DNA of 64,000 nucleotides from contig NC_087067.1 of the NCBI RefSeq assembly GCF_963678635.1, forward strand, positions 54,182,233 to 54,246,232. The letters are read 5' to 3'. A program made the position numbers and the translations under genes. The DNA is from Symsagittifera roscoffensis (Eukaryota; Xenacoelomorpha; Acoela; Convolutidae). Of the stretch, positions 55,900-64,000 are shown one piece after another; positions within the stretch are counted from its first letter, which is position 1, and each line of letters opens with the position of its first letter. The notes under the pieces are model-generated. The model searched no databases and was not told the DNA's origin. It saw nothing but the letters and a program-made list of their open reading frames with translations.

Positions 55900-56510
55900 C
55901 CATAGAAATCACGATTACTCAATCTTCTTACTTCCATTTTCATTTAATCTCAAAATCAGTTTTCTCATTTCTCCTCATCTTATCAGTTTGCTCTTCAAAA
56001 ATGTACTCAAGAAAAGTTGATAGTTCCAACTATACTGAATTTTCAAAAAATCAAAAAAGAAGTGGGAGATTTCCTTGGTTCTAAAAATCCTACAAAAGGA
56101 AATATACTTCAAACCGTGCTTTCAACTATTAAAAACAAGTGATTTGGGACAATTTGAAAAGTCCCAACAATTCTACCTTAGTGAAAAAGAAGAAGAAGCA
56201 CGATGCTGAAAACCTTGGACTCCTACCTATATATGAAGCCAAATCTGGTAGAGAGTCAGCTATGGATCAGGAGCTCGACATCAGTAATAGAGTGTATGAA
56301 AGAGCAACATACAACATGAAGAGGGTGTGTGTCACAATCAAGAAGTAAAATGTAAACAAGTCAACCTACCTTCAGATTCGGCTCTTCACTGCAGAGGAAA
56401 ATGAAGACTTGAAGCAATTTGCATATGTCAACTATACTTTGAATGAATTCAAAGAACTGTCCCAAATTTTGGGAGATTTCATGTTTTTTGATAATTGTGA
56501 ACCTCAGTAA
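55900..56510 (+). pseudogene. module B copy 7
   Basis: ATA in place of the start ATG. The signal peptide and N-Y-T-E-F-S-K-N-Q-K, G-R-F-P-W-F are open in 55,887-56,084, followed by a stop. A ~30-bp deletion (gaagcacgatgctg) shifts frames. The C-terminal half has a stop after I-K-K as in copy 6. Confidence 0.6.
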
Positions 56511-56935
56511 TACTTAGTGATGTTTTGTATGTCTGGTAATTGAAAAATTATTGGTTCAAAACATTTTTTTCTCACTGAAATTTACATTTAGAGCTAGGAT
56601 GTCTGAGAAAAAATCTAACAAAATTTTCAGTTTAGTCAAAATTGACATACAACATTAACCAATTATCAGTTAGCTTTCCAGTTTTTACTTAAAAAAAAAA
56701 AAAAAACTTTTATAATTACTGTTTTATCTAAATTTCATTAAATTTTGTCATATTTGAACAAAACTAAAAACAAGAAGTTGAAAACTTTATCATAAGATTT
56801 TGAATTTCTGTTTTTCATTGGTTGTTTTAATTTTTTTTCCCACGGTTTGAGATTTTGATTGGTTTTGATTTGATAAAAAAAAAATTCTACTCTAGATAGA
56901 GGAAAACATTTTATGGTGATTACAAGTAAATAAAA

Positions 56936-57415
56936 ATGATACATTTTTTCGGGTTGTTACAAGTTCCTTTGTCTGTTTTAGTAAGAAAATTATTTCTATC
57001 AATAGCGTTTTTAATGTCTAAAATGGACCTTCATCAGATTTTCAAAATGAACTACTACATAAAACTACAAGATTGGTGGACAGATGATGTGAATGGAGAT
57101 TGTATAAGTTTTAACTTTTATAGAAACACAGAAAGCTCAAGGATCTTTTTAAAAAGATGGAGAGAAGATTACAAAAAAATAGTACTGCCAGATTTATCAA
57201 CGATGTTTTTATTTAGAAAAAAATAAATTCAAATAATTGAGTGGTCGACCAGTAAAAAAATAAACAATGAAAGAGTCTATGAAACAAAATTGAAGATAAG
57301 GAACATTATTTTGATTACCGTTTTGACTTTGATACAAATACAAAGTCTAGATTTGCCAGAATATTTTTTAATCGCTTATCCAAATTTAAAAAACTTCCAT
57401 TTGTTTACACTAAAT
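56936..57415 (+). pseudogene. module C copy 6, best N-terminal half
   Basis: Open from ATG 56,936 to 57,226 (96 aa): a hydrophobic leader (L-L-Q-V-P-L-S-V-L-V core, then F-L-S-I-A-F-L-M-S), body with W-W-T-D-D-V-N-G-D-C and F-L-K-R-W-R-E-D-Y-K-K. It ends at a TAA that replaces the Leu codon found in copies 2 and 3 (aaaaaaataaatt for aaaaaaattaact). The C-terminal half continues after it to about 57,415 with further lesions. Confidence 0.6.
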
Positions 57416-57696
57416 TAAACCAAAAAAAAACAAAAAAAAATAATTTTTGGTAATTTCTTTTTTCACTGGTTAGAAACAAAACAAATCATTAAAATTTTGT
57501 CGAAATTTCAAAGTTTTAATTGAGTATCGAAACAACAATATAAACCAGACAAGAAATCTAATTTATTTCCTTTTGGTGTCAAATATATATGTTATCTATA
57601 TCAGAAAAAGTCAATAAAAATGAATGATTGGGAACTTTCATGAACATAGTTTTGTTCTGATCTAGAAACAATTAAAAATCTGTGAATACTTCATTC

Positions 57697-57800
57697 TGAT
57701 TGGTTAATACCTGTGAAGCAATGCTCAATTCTAATTGGTTTTTAGCAAAAAAGATACAATGTTTTTTATATGGAAGGCTCGATTCTGATTGGTTGATGTC
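57697..57800 (+). promoter_or_regulatory. Y-box cluster, copy 8
   Basis: ctgattgg at about 57,697, mutated ctaattgg at 57,732 and ctgattgg at 57,786. Spacing 35 and 54 bp again. Confidence 0.55.
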
Positions 57801-58025
57801 AAAACTTTTGAAAACTCTATGAATAAATTGGATGATTTTTACTTCAACTTGACTAATTAGTGTGATATCCTTTCTGATTTTCTACCACGTTAAAAACAAT
57901 TGGTAAAGAAGTTTGCTTTTTGATTTTTTAAATAATTTTTTAAGGCTATTCAACTCTTTTATTCTAAACTTTGAGGACATTCTAAATCTCCCATTTATTC
58001 TCAAATTCGTATTTACTTAACAAAA

Positions 58026-58262
58026 CGCCGTCACTGAGTAGAAATAAAAAAGATGCATGTCTTGAATGTGGCAGAGAATGCACACGTAAAGATGTGTCAA
58101 GACATCGTAGAATCTGTGATGTAGTGAAGTGTTCGAACTAAAACTTTTATACTTATAGCAGCAAGGAACTCACTAATCATTTCAAGAAGAAGCATTCTTC
58201 TTGTTAAAATAATGTTTAATTATGTGCTCAGCAGTCTCCAAACACTAACCAAGAGAAAATGA
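58026..58262 (+). pseudogene. module D copy 8
   Basis: Start changed to ACG, stop soon after (gagtagaaataaaa). Finger 1 mostly kept, TAA at the finger 2 cysteine. Confidence 0.6.
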
Positions 58263-58451
58263 AGCTAAAAAATTTTCAATTAAAAACATAAAAGTCACTT
58301 GAATTATAATTTTTACTGAATACGAAAACTCCATTTAATTATGATAAATTTGAAAACTTCTAGTAAAATTTATGAAGTTCTAGTAGTACTTCTGATAATT
58401 AGGAATTTTTCTCATCTTAATTCTTAATCTTTCATTTTTTTCTATTCAAAG

Positions 58452-58633
58452 GTTCTGACTGATGATAAAACCAGCAACAATCGAGTTCAATTTGTCGTGA
58501 AACTTTCAATGGAAAATGATCCAAAAATCTTTAATATACAGCAAAAACGCCATTGAATGCAAGCTTGCTGATAATTTGTTGCAACAAATTTGTAATAAAA
58601 ATCTATAACATACGCTTTTGAGTAGTAAAGTAC
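58452..58633 (+). pseudogene. module E copy 9
   Basis: D-K-T-S-N-N-R-V-Q-F-V-V-K-L to I-Q, then cagcaaaaacg and a stop. Confidence 0.5.
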
Positions 58634-58933
58634 TTGTTAAAAATTGTAAAAAGCTGGATGTTTATAAAACATCGATTAATTGAAAGGTTTTGCCTAAATG
58701 ACAATTTGAATGTTTCCTTGCATAGTGTTTGTGTAAGTGTTCAAGGAGTAGTGCTTTTTTATGCAGATAATGAGGGCTGTTTTATTAGGAATTATGATTT
58801 TTTGACAATTTCAGAAAAGAATTTGATAACTGACCTGGAAAAGATGACAAAATGTACGTTTTTGAAAATTCATTATAATGATATAAATCATACTGAACCA
58901 AAAACTTACTTCATTATAGAAATTCAGATTTGA
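58634..58933 (+). CDS. module F ORF, 99 aa, best copy of the middle part
   Basis: Longest open F frame. The C-terminal ~65 residues include V-V-L-F-Y-A-D-N-E-G, N-Y-D-F-L-T-I-S-E-K-N-L, D-L-E-K-M-T-K-C, H-T-E-P-K-T-Y-F-I-I-E-I-Q-I. A small indel in the aaaattcattataatg stretch makes this copy continuous where others shift. The N-terminal third is probably not coding (an acceptor-like tttatgcag precedes A-D-N-E-G). Function unknown. Confidence 0.45.
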   Translation: MLKIVKSWMFIKHRLIERFCLNDNLNVSLHSVCVSVQGVVLFYADNEGCFIRNYDFLTISEKNLITDLEKMTKCTFLKIHYNDINHTEPKTYFIIEIQI

Positions 58934-59573
58934 AACATCAATATACAGTTATCAAATTGTGAAAATCTTTTCAAGAATTTTTGCAAAGTATTTATGATAA
59001 TAATCTGCTTCGGAAAATTGAACGTTCGTTAAATTTATACTTTTTTACCTCTAAAATTCAATTTTCAATTAAGTTTTTGTTCAAATTGAATTAAATTGGA
59101 AGATAGTAGATGAAGCCGAAACTGAGAAAATACTAGGTTGAGATAGAAAAAACTTAATTTTATTCATTAGAAGTTTTGAGATTTTTTTCCAAGTTTAGTT
59201 ATAAACTATCTCTTGGGAAAGAAATCCAACATAATAATCTCAAAGATTTATATTTATGTGTAATTTATCGGAACGTTTGTAGTCATTTGATACATAAGGT
59301 TTTTTTATCAAAACATTCAGATGTTTTGAGGATAATTTTTGTGAAGGAAACCCAACTCTGACATCTTTTGGAAGATGATGCATGAAAAATAAATCTAAAA
59401 TTCGCTTTCAAGATCTACATTTATTTACTTTCCGACAAAAAACAAAATAAATTGATGCCGGAAGACTTTTATCAAAAACATTATGGAACTTGCCGAAAAT
59501 TTCTAAATAAACTTATACTTTAGCAGAACTGGATGTTTATTATACGGAATTGCACATAAAAAAGTTCAGTTAG
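58934..59573 (+). pseudogene. module F copy 9, downstream part
   Basis: Segments W-K-I-V-D-E-A-E-T-E-K (with Glu to Gly/Pro-type change near gaagccg), V-L-R-I-I-F-V-K-E-T and R-F-Q-D-L-H-L-F are present. The last has a stop after Q-K-T-K. Confidence 0.5.
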
Positions 59574-59639
59574 AAACACAGTAATGATTTTTTTCTTTTT
59601 AACTTCAATTTTTTTTTCAATTAGAAAATTAAGTAGAAC

Positions 59640-62080
59640 TATAGACATTTTTGCTTATTCATTTTTTAGAATTTCTATCTCAATGTCTTTTTTTAAATCG
59701 GTTTTTTAAGAAGCGTTCTCTTAGAAGTATTTAGATGTTATTAGGAACTAGGTTCGCTTGCGTATTTGTACTTCCGAGAGCTGCTCTTAATTTGTTCTAA
59801 AAACTCAACGTAAAAACACACTTTTTTTGATCTTCATTTTTATATGCGCTTTCTTGGAGAACCAAGTCTTGGACATTTTTGAAAAAACTTGAGAAAACAA
59901 AAAAAATCAAGAGTAAAAAGCAATTTAATAACTACTTTGCAAGAAAAGTGACAGGTAATGATCTCAAAAGATGAGTTTGTATATAATTGAATTACTGTGG
60001 CAAAGAAACAAGGGAACTTGAAGGAAAACATTTCAATTTACATAGTATTATTTAGACGCTATCATTTCTATTTTTGTCTCTGCCAGCAAATTTTTTGTTG
60101 AATTGATACTTTTTCCTCATAAATTCCCCAGTTCTGACTAAATATTCTCACCAAGTGAGTTCAATAGCAAAAAGATGCATTAGGCAGAAACAAAGACTGA
60201 CCTTAAAACATAAAACAATTCCACGGAAAAATAATTAAAATTATTTTGCAGAAGCAACAGAGAGATAATCATCAGTTATGAAGAAGATTTTGTTAAATTT
60301 CAACCAATATCTAATAACGTTTTAAAATAAAATTATCCCATTTTTAGTCAATTTCAGCAGTTAACTGTTGTTTTTTCATCACTAATTTAAAAATTTTTTA
60401 TTTAAACGTGAAAAACTTCTCAGAACTTGTAATTTTTGTACAAATTTGGGTTAATCAGTGAGAAAAAACTGAAGAGGAGATGAATCATGGAATTTGACCG
60501 AAAACTTCAAGAATATTGCTCTTATTATTCAATTGATTTGAGTTTTTTATTTATATTTTGGCTTAATGGGACAAAAACACGTTAAGTACCAAAAGATAAG
60601 GATAGAAATTGAAAAATTGAGATAGATTTGATTCAATTTTACTTTACTTTCTCGAAAATTACGATTAATTTCACTGTTTTCCGGAAGTTTCAATGTCGAT
60701 TCAGCTAAGATGAGCATTTTTGTTTTTAAGTGTTCAGAGCACTATTTAACCCATTTTCTAGCTCAAACTAAAGTAAACCTGATTGTGTTACAATGTTTTG
60801 AGGGCAAACTGTGGAAAGAACCAAATTTTTAATTAATATTTTGTAGCACTGTCTCAAACTGATTCCAATTAAAAAGCAATTTGACTTCTTTTTTTAACTC
60901 TGTTCGTAAGAATATTGTTTCAGTTAGACCAAAAGCAACAAAAAAATTAGCCGAAATTTTCAGATTTCTGCAATTGTATTCCAAAACTTAAAATTTTTGC
61001 AGTTTTTTCCAAACACTTCAAATTTTTGCAATTTTTTCTCAAAAAACTTGACTTTTTTCGAAGTTTCAGAAGGTTAAGACTATTATGAGCTTTCCCTCTA
61101 GTATTCAAAACTATAAATGACCTGCTTCTTTGCTCAAATTTGGGTAAATTTTGTCATATTTTGATATTTTTAGTGAAAATTGTGGAAAAATCCATAGTTT
61201 TTTTTTAAATTTTGTATCATTTTCTCAACGTGATTCCCATAAACATACAACTGAGGCTTACTTTTGATCTGCTCCAGTAAGGTAACAATGATATTCTACA
61301 ATTAAATCAGATGCAACAAAAAAAATAACCAAAAATTTTGGACTTTCTCCAATTACTTTAAGATTTGCATTTTTTTCTCAATGTTTTGATTTTTTTTGAA
61401 GTTTCAGTAGTTTTCAGCATAATTTCAGACAGATGTTTCGAAAAAGTAGCATCATCTAAGAAAATAATTGAAACGACGAATTATACCAAACTTATCGTGT
61501 TTTGAAGTTTTCTTAGAATAAACTCAGTTTTTTTTTTATAAAACATCTCGGTTTTGCTCAAAAACTCTTACGATTGACTTACCATGTGCCAGAAAATCTT
61601 CCCTCTAAGACCTTAAAAGACTTTAACTCCACAATCCACACATAAATAACCAAAGATATTCAGCAATCAGATAACTCGCGCCAAAACTAAAAAAAAACTA
61701 GACAGTTCCACAAAAAATCTAAGCAAATTTCATTTTTCTCTCTCTTACCATCCCACTGAAACCGTACCATTGGTATTCCCTATCATAATACATTGTAGAC
61801 TCTATACCCAATGTTAATACATAGCTGGGTGACCGGATGGTCTGTTACCTATCTTAAAACATGCGGGTCACCCTTGATCCCCCTTGATCACCTCCGACAT
61901 CTACTACTCAATTCTAAAACTCTCTTTCATTAAAATTCATATATTCCATAAGAAATTTCCACTAGAGGGGGAATTTTGGTACAGTACCAAGTCTGTGCAC
62001 ACTATTAGGTCACACTAAAATCAGTCAATTGTTTCATTTGGAGTCCAAGGTCGTTGACGACCTGTCACACATCGGTTAAA
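59640..62080. mobile_element. right-end fragment of Polinton-like element, insertion 1 duplicate
   Basis: Colinear with 44,570-47,074 (same entry point after F, same exit into C at tctagatttgcc), ~15.0 kb downstream. The interior is non-coding. The terminal repeat 61,550-62,080 ends caaggtcgttgacgacctgt and cggttaaa. Confidence 0.8.
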
Positions 62081-62170
62081 TCTAGATTTGCCAGAAAATC
62101 TTTTCATCGCTTATCCAAATTTAAAAAACTTCCGGTTGTTAATACTAAAATATATCAAAAAGAAAACAAT
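62081..62170 (+). pseudogene. module C fragment copy 7 at transposon border
   Basis: Same remnant as at 47,075. A frame from 62,054 runs into it for 75 codons but begins in the transposon terminus. Confidence 0.7.
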
Positions 62171-62435
62171 AAATTGTATATTTTGGTATTTTCTTTTTTT
62201 CACTGGTTAGAAATAAAACAAATAATTAAAATGTTGATCGAAATTTCAAAATTTAAATTGAGTATCGAAAAACTAATATAAACCAGACAAGAAATCTAAT
62301 ATATCTCCTTTTGGTGTCAATAATATATGTTATCGATGTCAGAAAAGCTCAAAAAAAATTGACTGATTGGGAAGTTTCATGAACATAGTTTTGTTCTGAT
62401 CTAGTGAAAATTAAAAATCTGTGAATACTTTATTC

Positions 62436-62515
62436 TGATTGATTAATACCTGATTGGTTTTTAGCAAAAAAAGATACAATGTTTTTTATAAGGAAGGCTC
62501 GATTCTGATTGGTTG
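62436..62515 (+). promoter_or_regulatory. Y-box cluster, copy 9
   Basis: ctgattga (mutated), cctgattggttttt and ctgattggttgatg. A deletion between the first two shortens the spacing. Confidence 0.45.
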
Positions 62516-62744
62516 ATGTCAAAACTTTTGAAAATTCTATGAATAAACTGGTTGACTTTTACTTCAGCTTGGCTAAATTATGTGATATTCATTCTGATTT
62601 TCTTCCACGTTAAAAACAATTGGTTAAGAAATTTGCTTTTTTGATTTTTTTAATATTTTTTAAGGCTATTCAGCTCTTTTATTCTAAACTTTGAGGACAT
62701 TCTAAATCTCCCATTTATCCTCAAGTTCTTATTTACTTAACAAA

Positions 62745-62985
62745 GTTTCGTCACTGAGTATAAACGAAAGAGATGCAGGTCTTGAATGTGGCAGAGAATA
62801 CACACGTAAAGATGCGTCAAGACATCGTAGAACCTGTGATGTATTGAAGTGTTCGAACTAAAACTCTTATACTTATAGCAGCAAGGAATTCACTAATCAT
62901 TTCAAGAAAAACATTCTTCCTAACAACATATTGTTCAATTATGTGCTCAGCAGTCTCCAAACACCCACCAAGAGAAAATAAAAAT
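62745..62985 (+). pseudogene. module D copy 9
   Basis: Start lost (aagtttcgtcac) and early stop (tataaac) as in copy 1, but finger 1 is complete (R-E-Y-T-R-K-D-A-S-R-H-R-R-T-C), with TAA at the finger 2 cysteine. Confidence 0.6.
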
Positions 62986-63172
62986 AAACTTTTTCAATTA
63001 AAAACATAAAAATCACTCTGAATTATAATTTTTACTGAATCCGAAAACTCTATTTAATTATGATAAATTTGAAAAATTCTAGTGAAATTTATGAAGTTCT
63101 AGTAGTACTTCTAATAATTAGGAATTTTTCTCATCACAATTCTTAATCTGTCATTTTTTTCTATTCAAAGTT

Positions 63173-64000
63173 TCTGACTGATGATAAAACCAGCAACAAT
63201 CGAGTTCAATTTGTAGTGAAACTTTCAATTGAAATCGATCCTAAAATCTTTAAAATACAGTAAAAACGCCATTGAATGCAAGCTTGCTGATGTTTTGTTG
63301 CGAAAAATGTGTAATAAAAATGCATAACTTGCGCTATTGAGTGGTTAAGTACTTGTTAAAAATTGTACAAAGCTGGATATTTATAAAACATCGATTAATT
63401 GAAAGGTTTTGCCTAATCGACAACTTAAAGTTTTCCTTGCATATTGTTTGTAAAAGTTTTCGTAGAGTAGTGTGTTTTTATGCAAATAATGAGGGCTGAT
63501 TTATTAAGAATTATGACTTTATGATAATTTCAGAGAAAAATTTGATAACTGATCTGGAAAAGATGACAAAATGTACTTTTTTGAAAATTTCAAGATATTG
63601 ATATACGTCATTCTGAACCAGAAACTTACTTCATTATAGAAATTCAGATTTCAAACATCAATATACAGTTATCAAATTGTGAAAATTTTTTGAAGAGTTT
63701 TAGCAAAGTATTTATGATAATAATCTGCTTTGAAAAATTGAACGTTCGTTGAATTTATACTTTTTTACCTCTAAAATTCAACTTTCAATTAAGATTTTGT
63801 TCAAATTGAATTAAGTTGGAATTAAAAAAAACTGGATTGAGATAGATTACTTTTAATTTTTTTCAATAGAAAATTTGAGTTTTTTCATTAAGTTTAGAAT
63901 ACAAATTATATCTTGAGAAAAAAAATCCAACATAAAAATATCAATGATTTATCGTTATGTGTAATTAAATGGAACGTTTGCAATCATTTGATATATTAAT
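63173..64000 (+). pseudogene. modules E and F copy 10, runs off the window
   Basis: E with Val-to-stop type change (aatttgtagtgaaac) and the GT-type site. F middle with acceptor-like gataatttcag. A ~24-bp deletion removes the W-K-I-V-D-E-A-E segment (ttggaattaaaaaaaact). The window ends before the F tail. Confidence 0.5.

Larger units (their letters stand above)
20425..64000. repeat. tandem array of a ~4.6-kb multi-ORF unit
   Basis: Module E begins at about 22,722, 30,846, 33,857, 38,519, 40,682, 43,357, 47,937, 53,827, 58,452 and 63,173. Complete units measure 4,662 bp (33,857-38,519) and 4,625 bp (53,827-58,452). Others are shortened by loss of modules (3,011, 2,163, 2,675) or lengthened by local amplification or transposon insertion (8,124, 5,891). 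Module order in a complete unit is E/F, spacer, A (minus), B, C, Y-box cluster, D. The array runs off the right edge of the window. Confidence 0.92.

Overview
The window is AT-rich non-coding and accessory DNA of a eukaryote, most likely an invertebrate animal. That is inferred from a two-tier minisatellite, a degraded LINE reverse transcriptase, remains of a Polinton/Maverick-like protein-primed family-B DNA polymerase, canonical Y-box (CTGATTGG) CCAAT clusters, and exon-like pieces with AG acceptors. There is no prokaryotic gene organisation. I cannot name the species. I found no rRNA, tRNA or CRISPR.

Layout. (1) 1-5,750: a 20-bp minisatellite carrying CTCGAG in most monomers. It is organised as a 563-bp higher-order repeat on the left and a very regular 176-bp, nine-monomer higher-order repeat on the right. 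(2) 5,750-8,670: mostly unique DNA with one doubtful 217-codon ORF and one convincing small gene or terminal exon (7,677-8,171), whose C-terminal half resembles a dynein light chain (LC8) domain. (3) 8,673-17,765: two degraded hairpin elements. Each carries the polymerase gene twice in opposite orientation around a ~115-bp spacer. An antisense LINE fragment flanks each, and hairpin plus LINE were tandemly duplicated (~3.5-3.8 kb offset). (4) 17,860-20,060: a minus-strand C2HC zinc-finger ORF, a broken gene with C-terminal membrane segments behind a CRE-like promoter, and two ORFs in the same frame separated by a single TGA, the second ending in a membrane anchor.

(5) 20,430-64,000 (end): the most unusual part. 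A ~4.6-kb unit is repeated in tandem nine to ten times, with deletions, fusions and local amplifications. A complete unit reads: E/F (plus-strand exon-like ORFs), A (minus-strand exon behind a conserved 3' splice-like site), B (plus, signal peptide, ancestral length about 210 aa), C (plus, hydrophobic leader, about 150 aa), a Y-box cluster with fixed spacing, and D (plus, a short two-finger zinc protein). Most copies are broken, often by lesions private to one copy, so the ancestral unit was probably intact and amplified before decay. Short sequence resemblances between A, B, C and F suggest that the unit is itself built from diverged paralogues. I recognise none of these proteins.

The right terminus of a Polinton-like element related to the one at 8.7 kb sits inside module C at 47.07 and 62.08 kb, at the same target position. 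The array therefore also underwent a ~15-kb segmental duplication. Nothing here reads as an operating pathway. The window records repeated amplification of a small multi-gene cassette and its invasion by a large DNA transposon.
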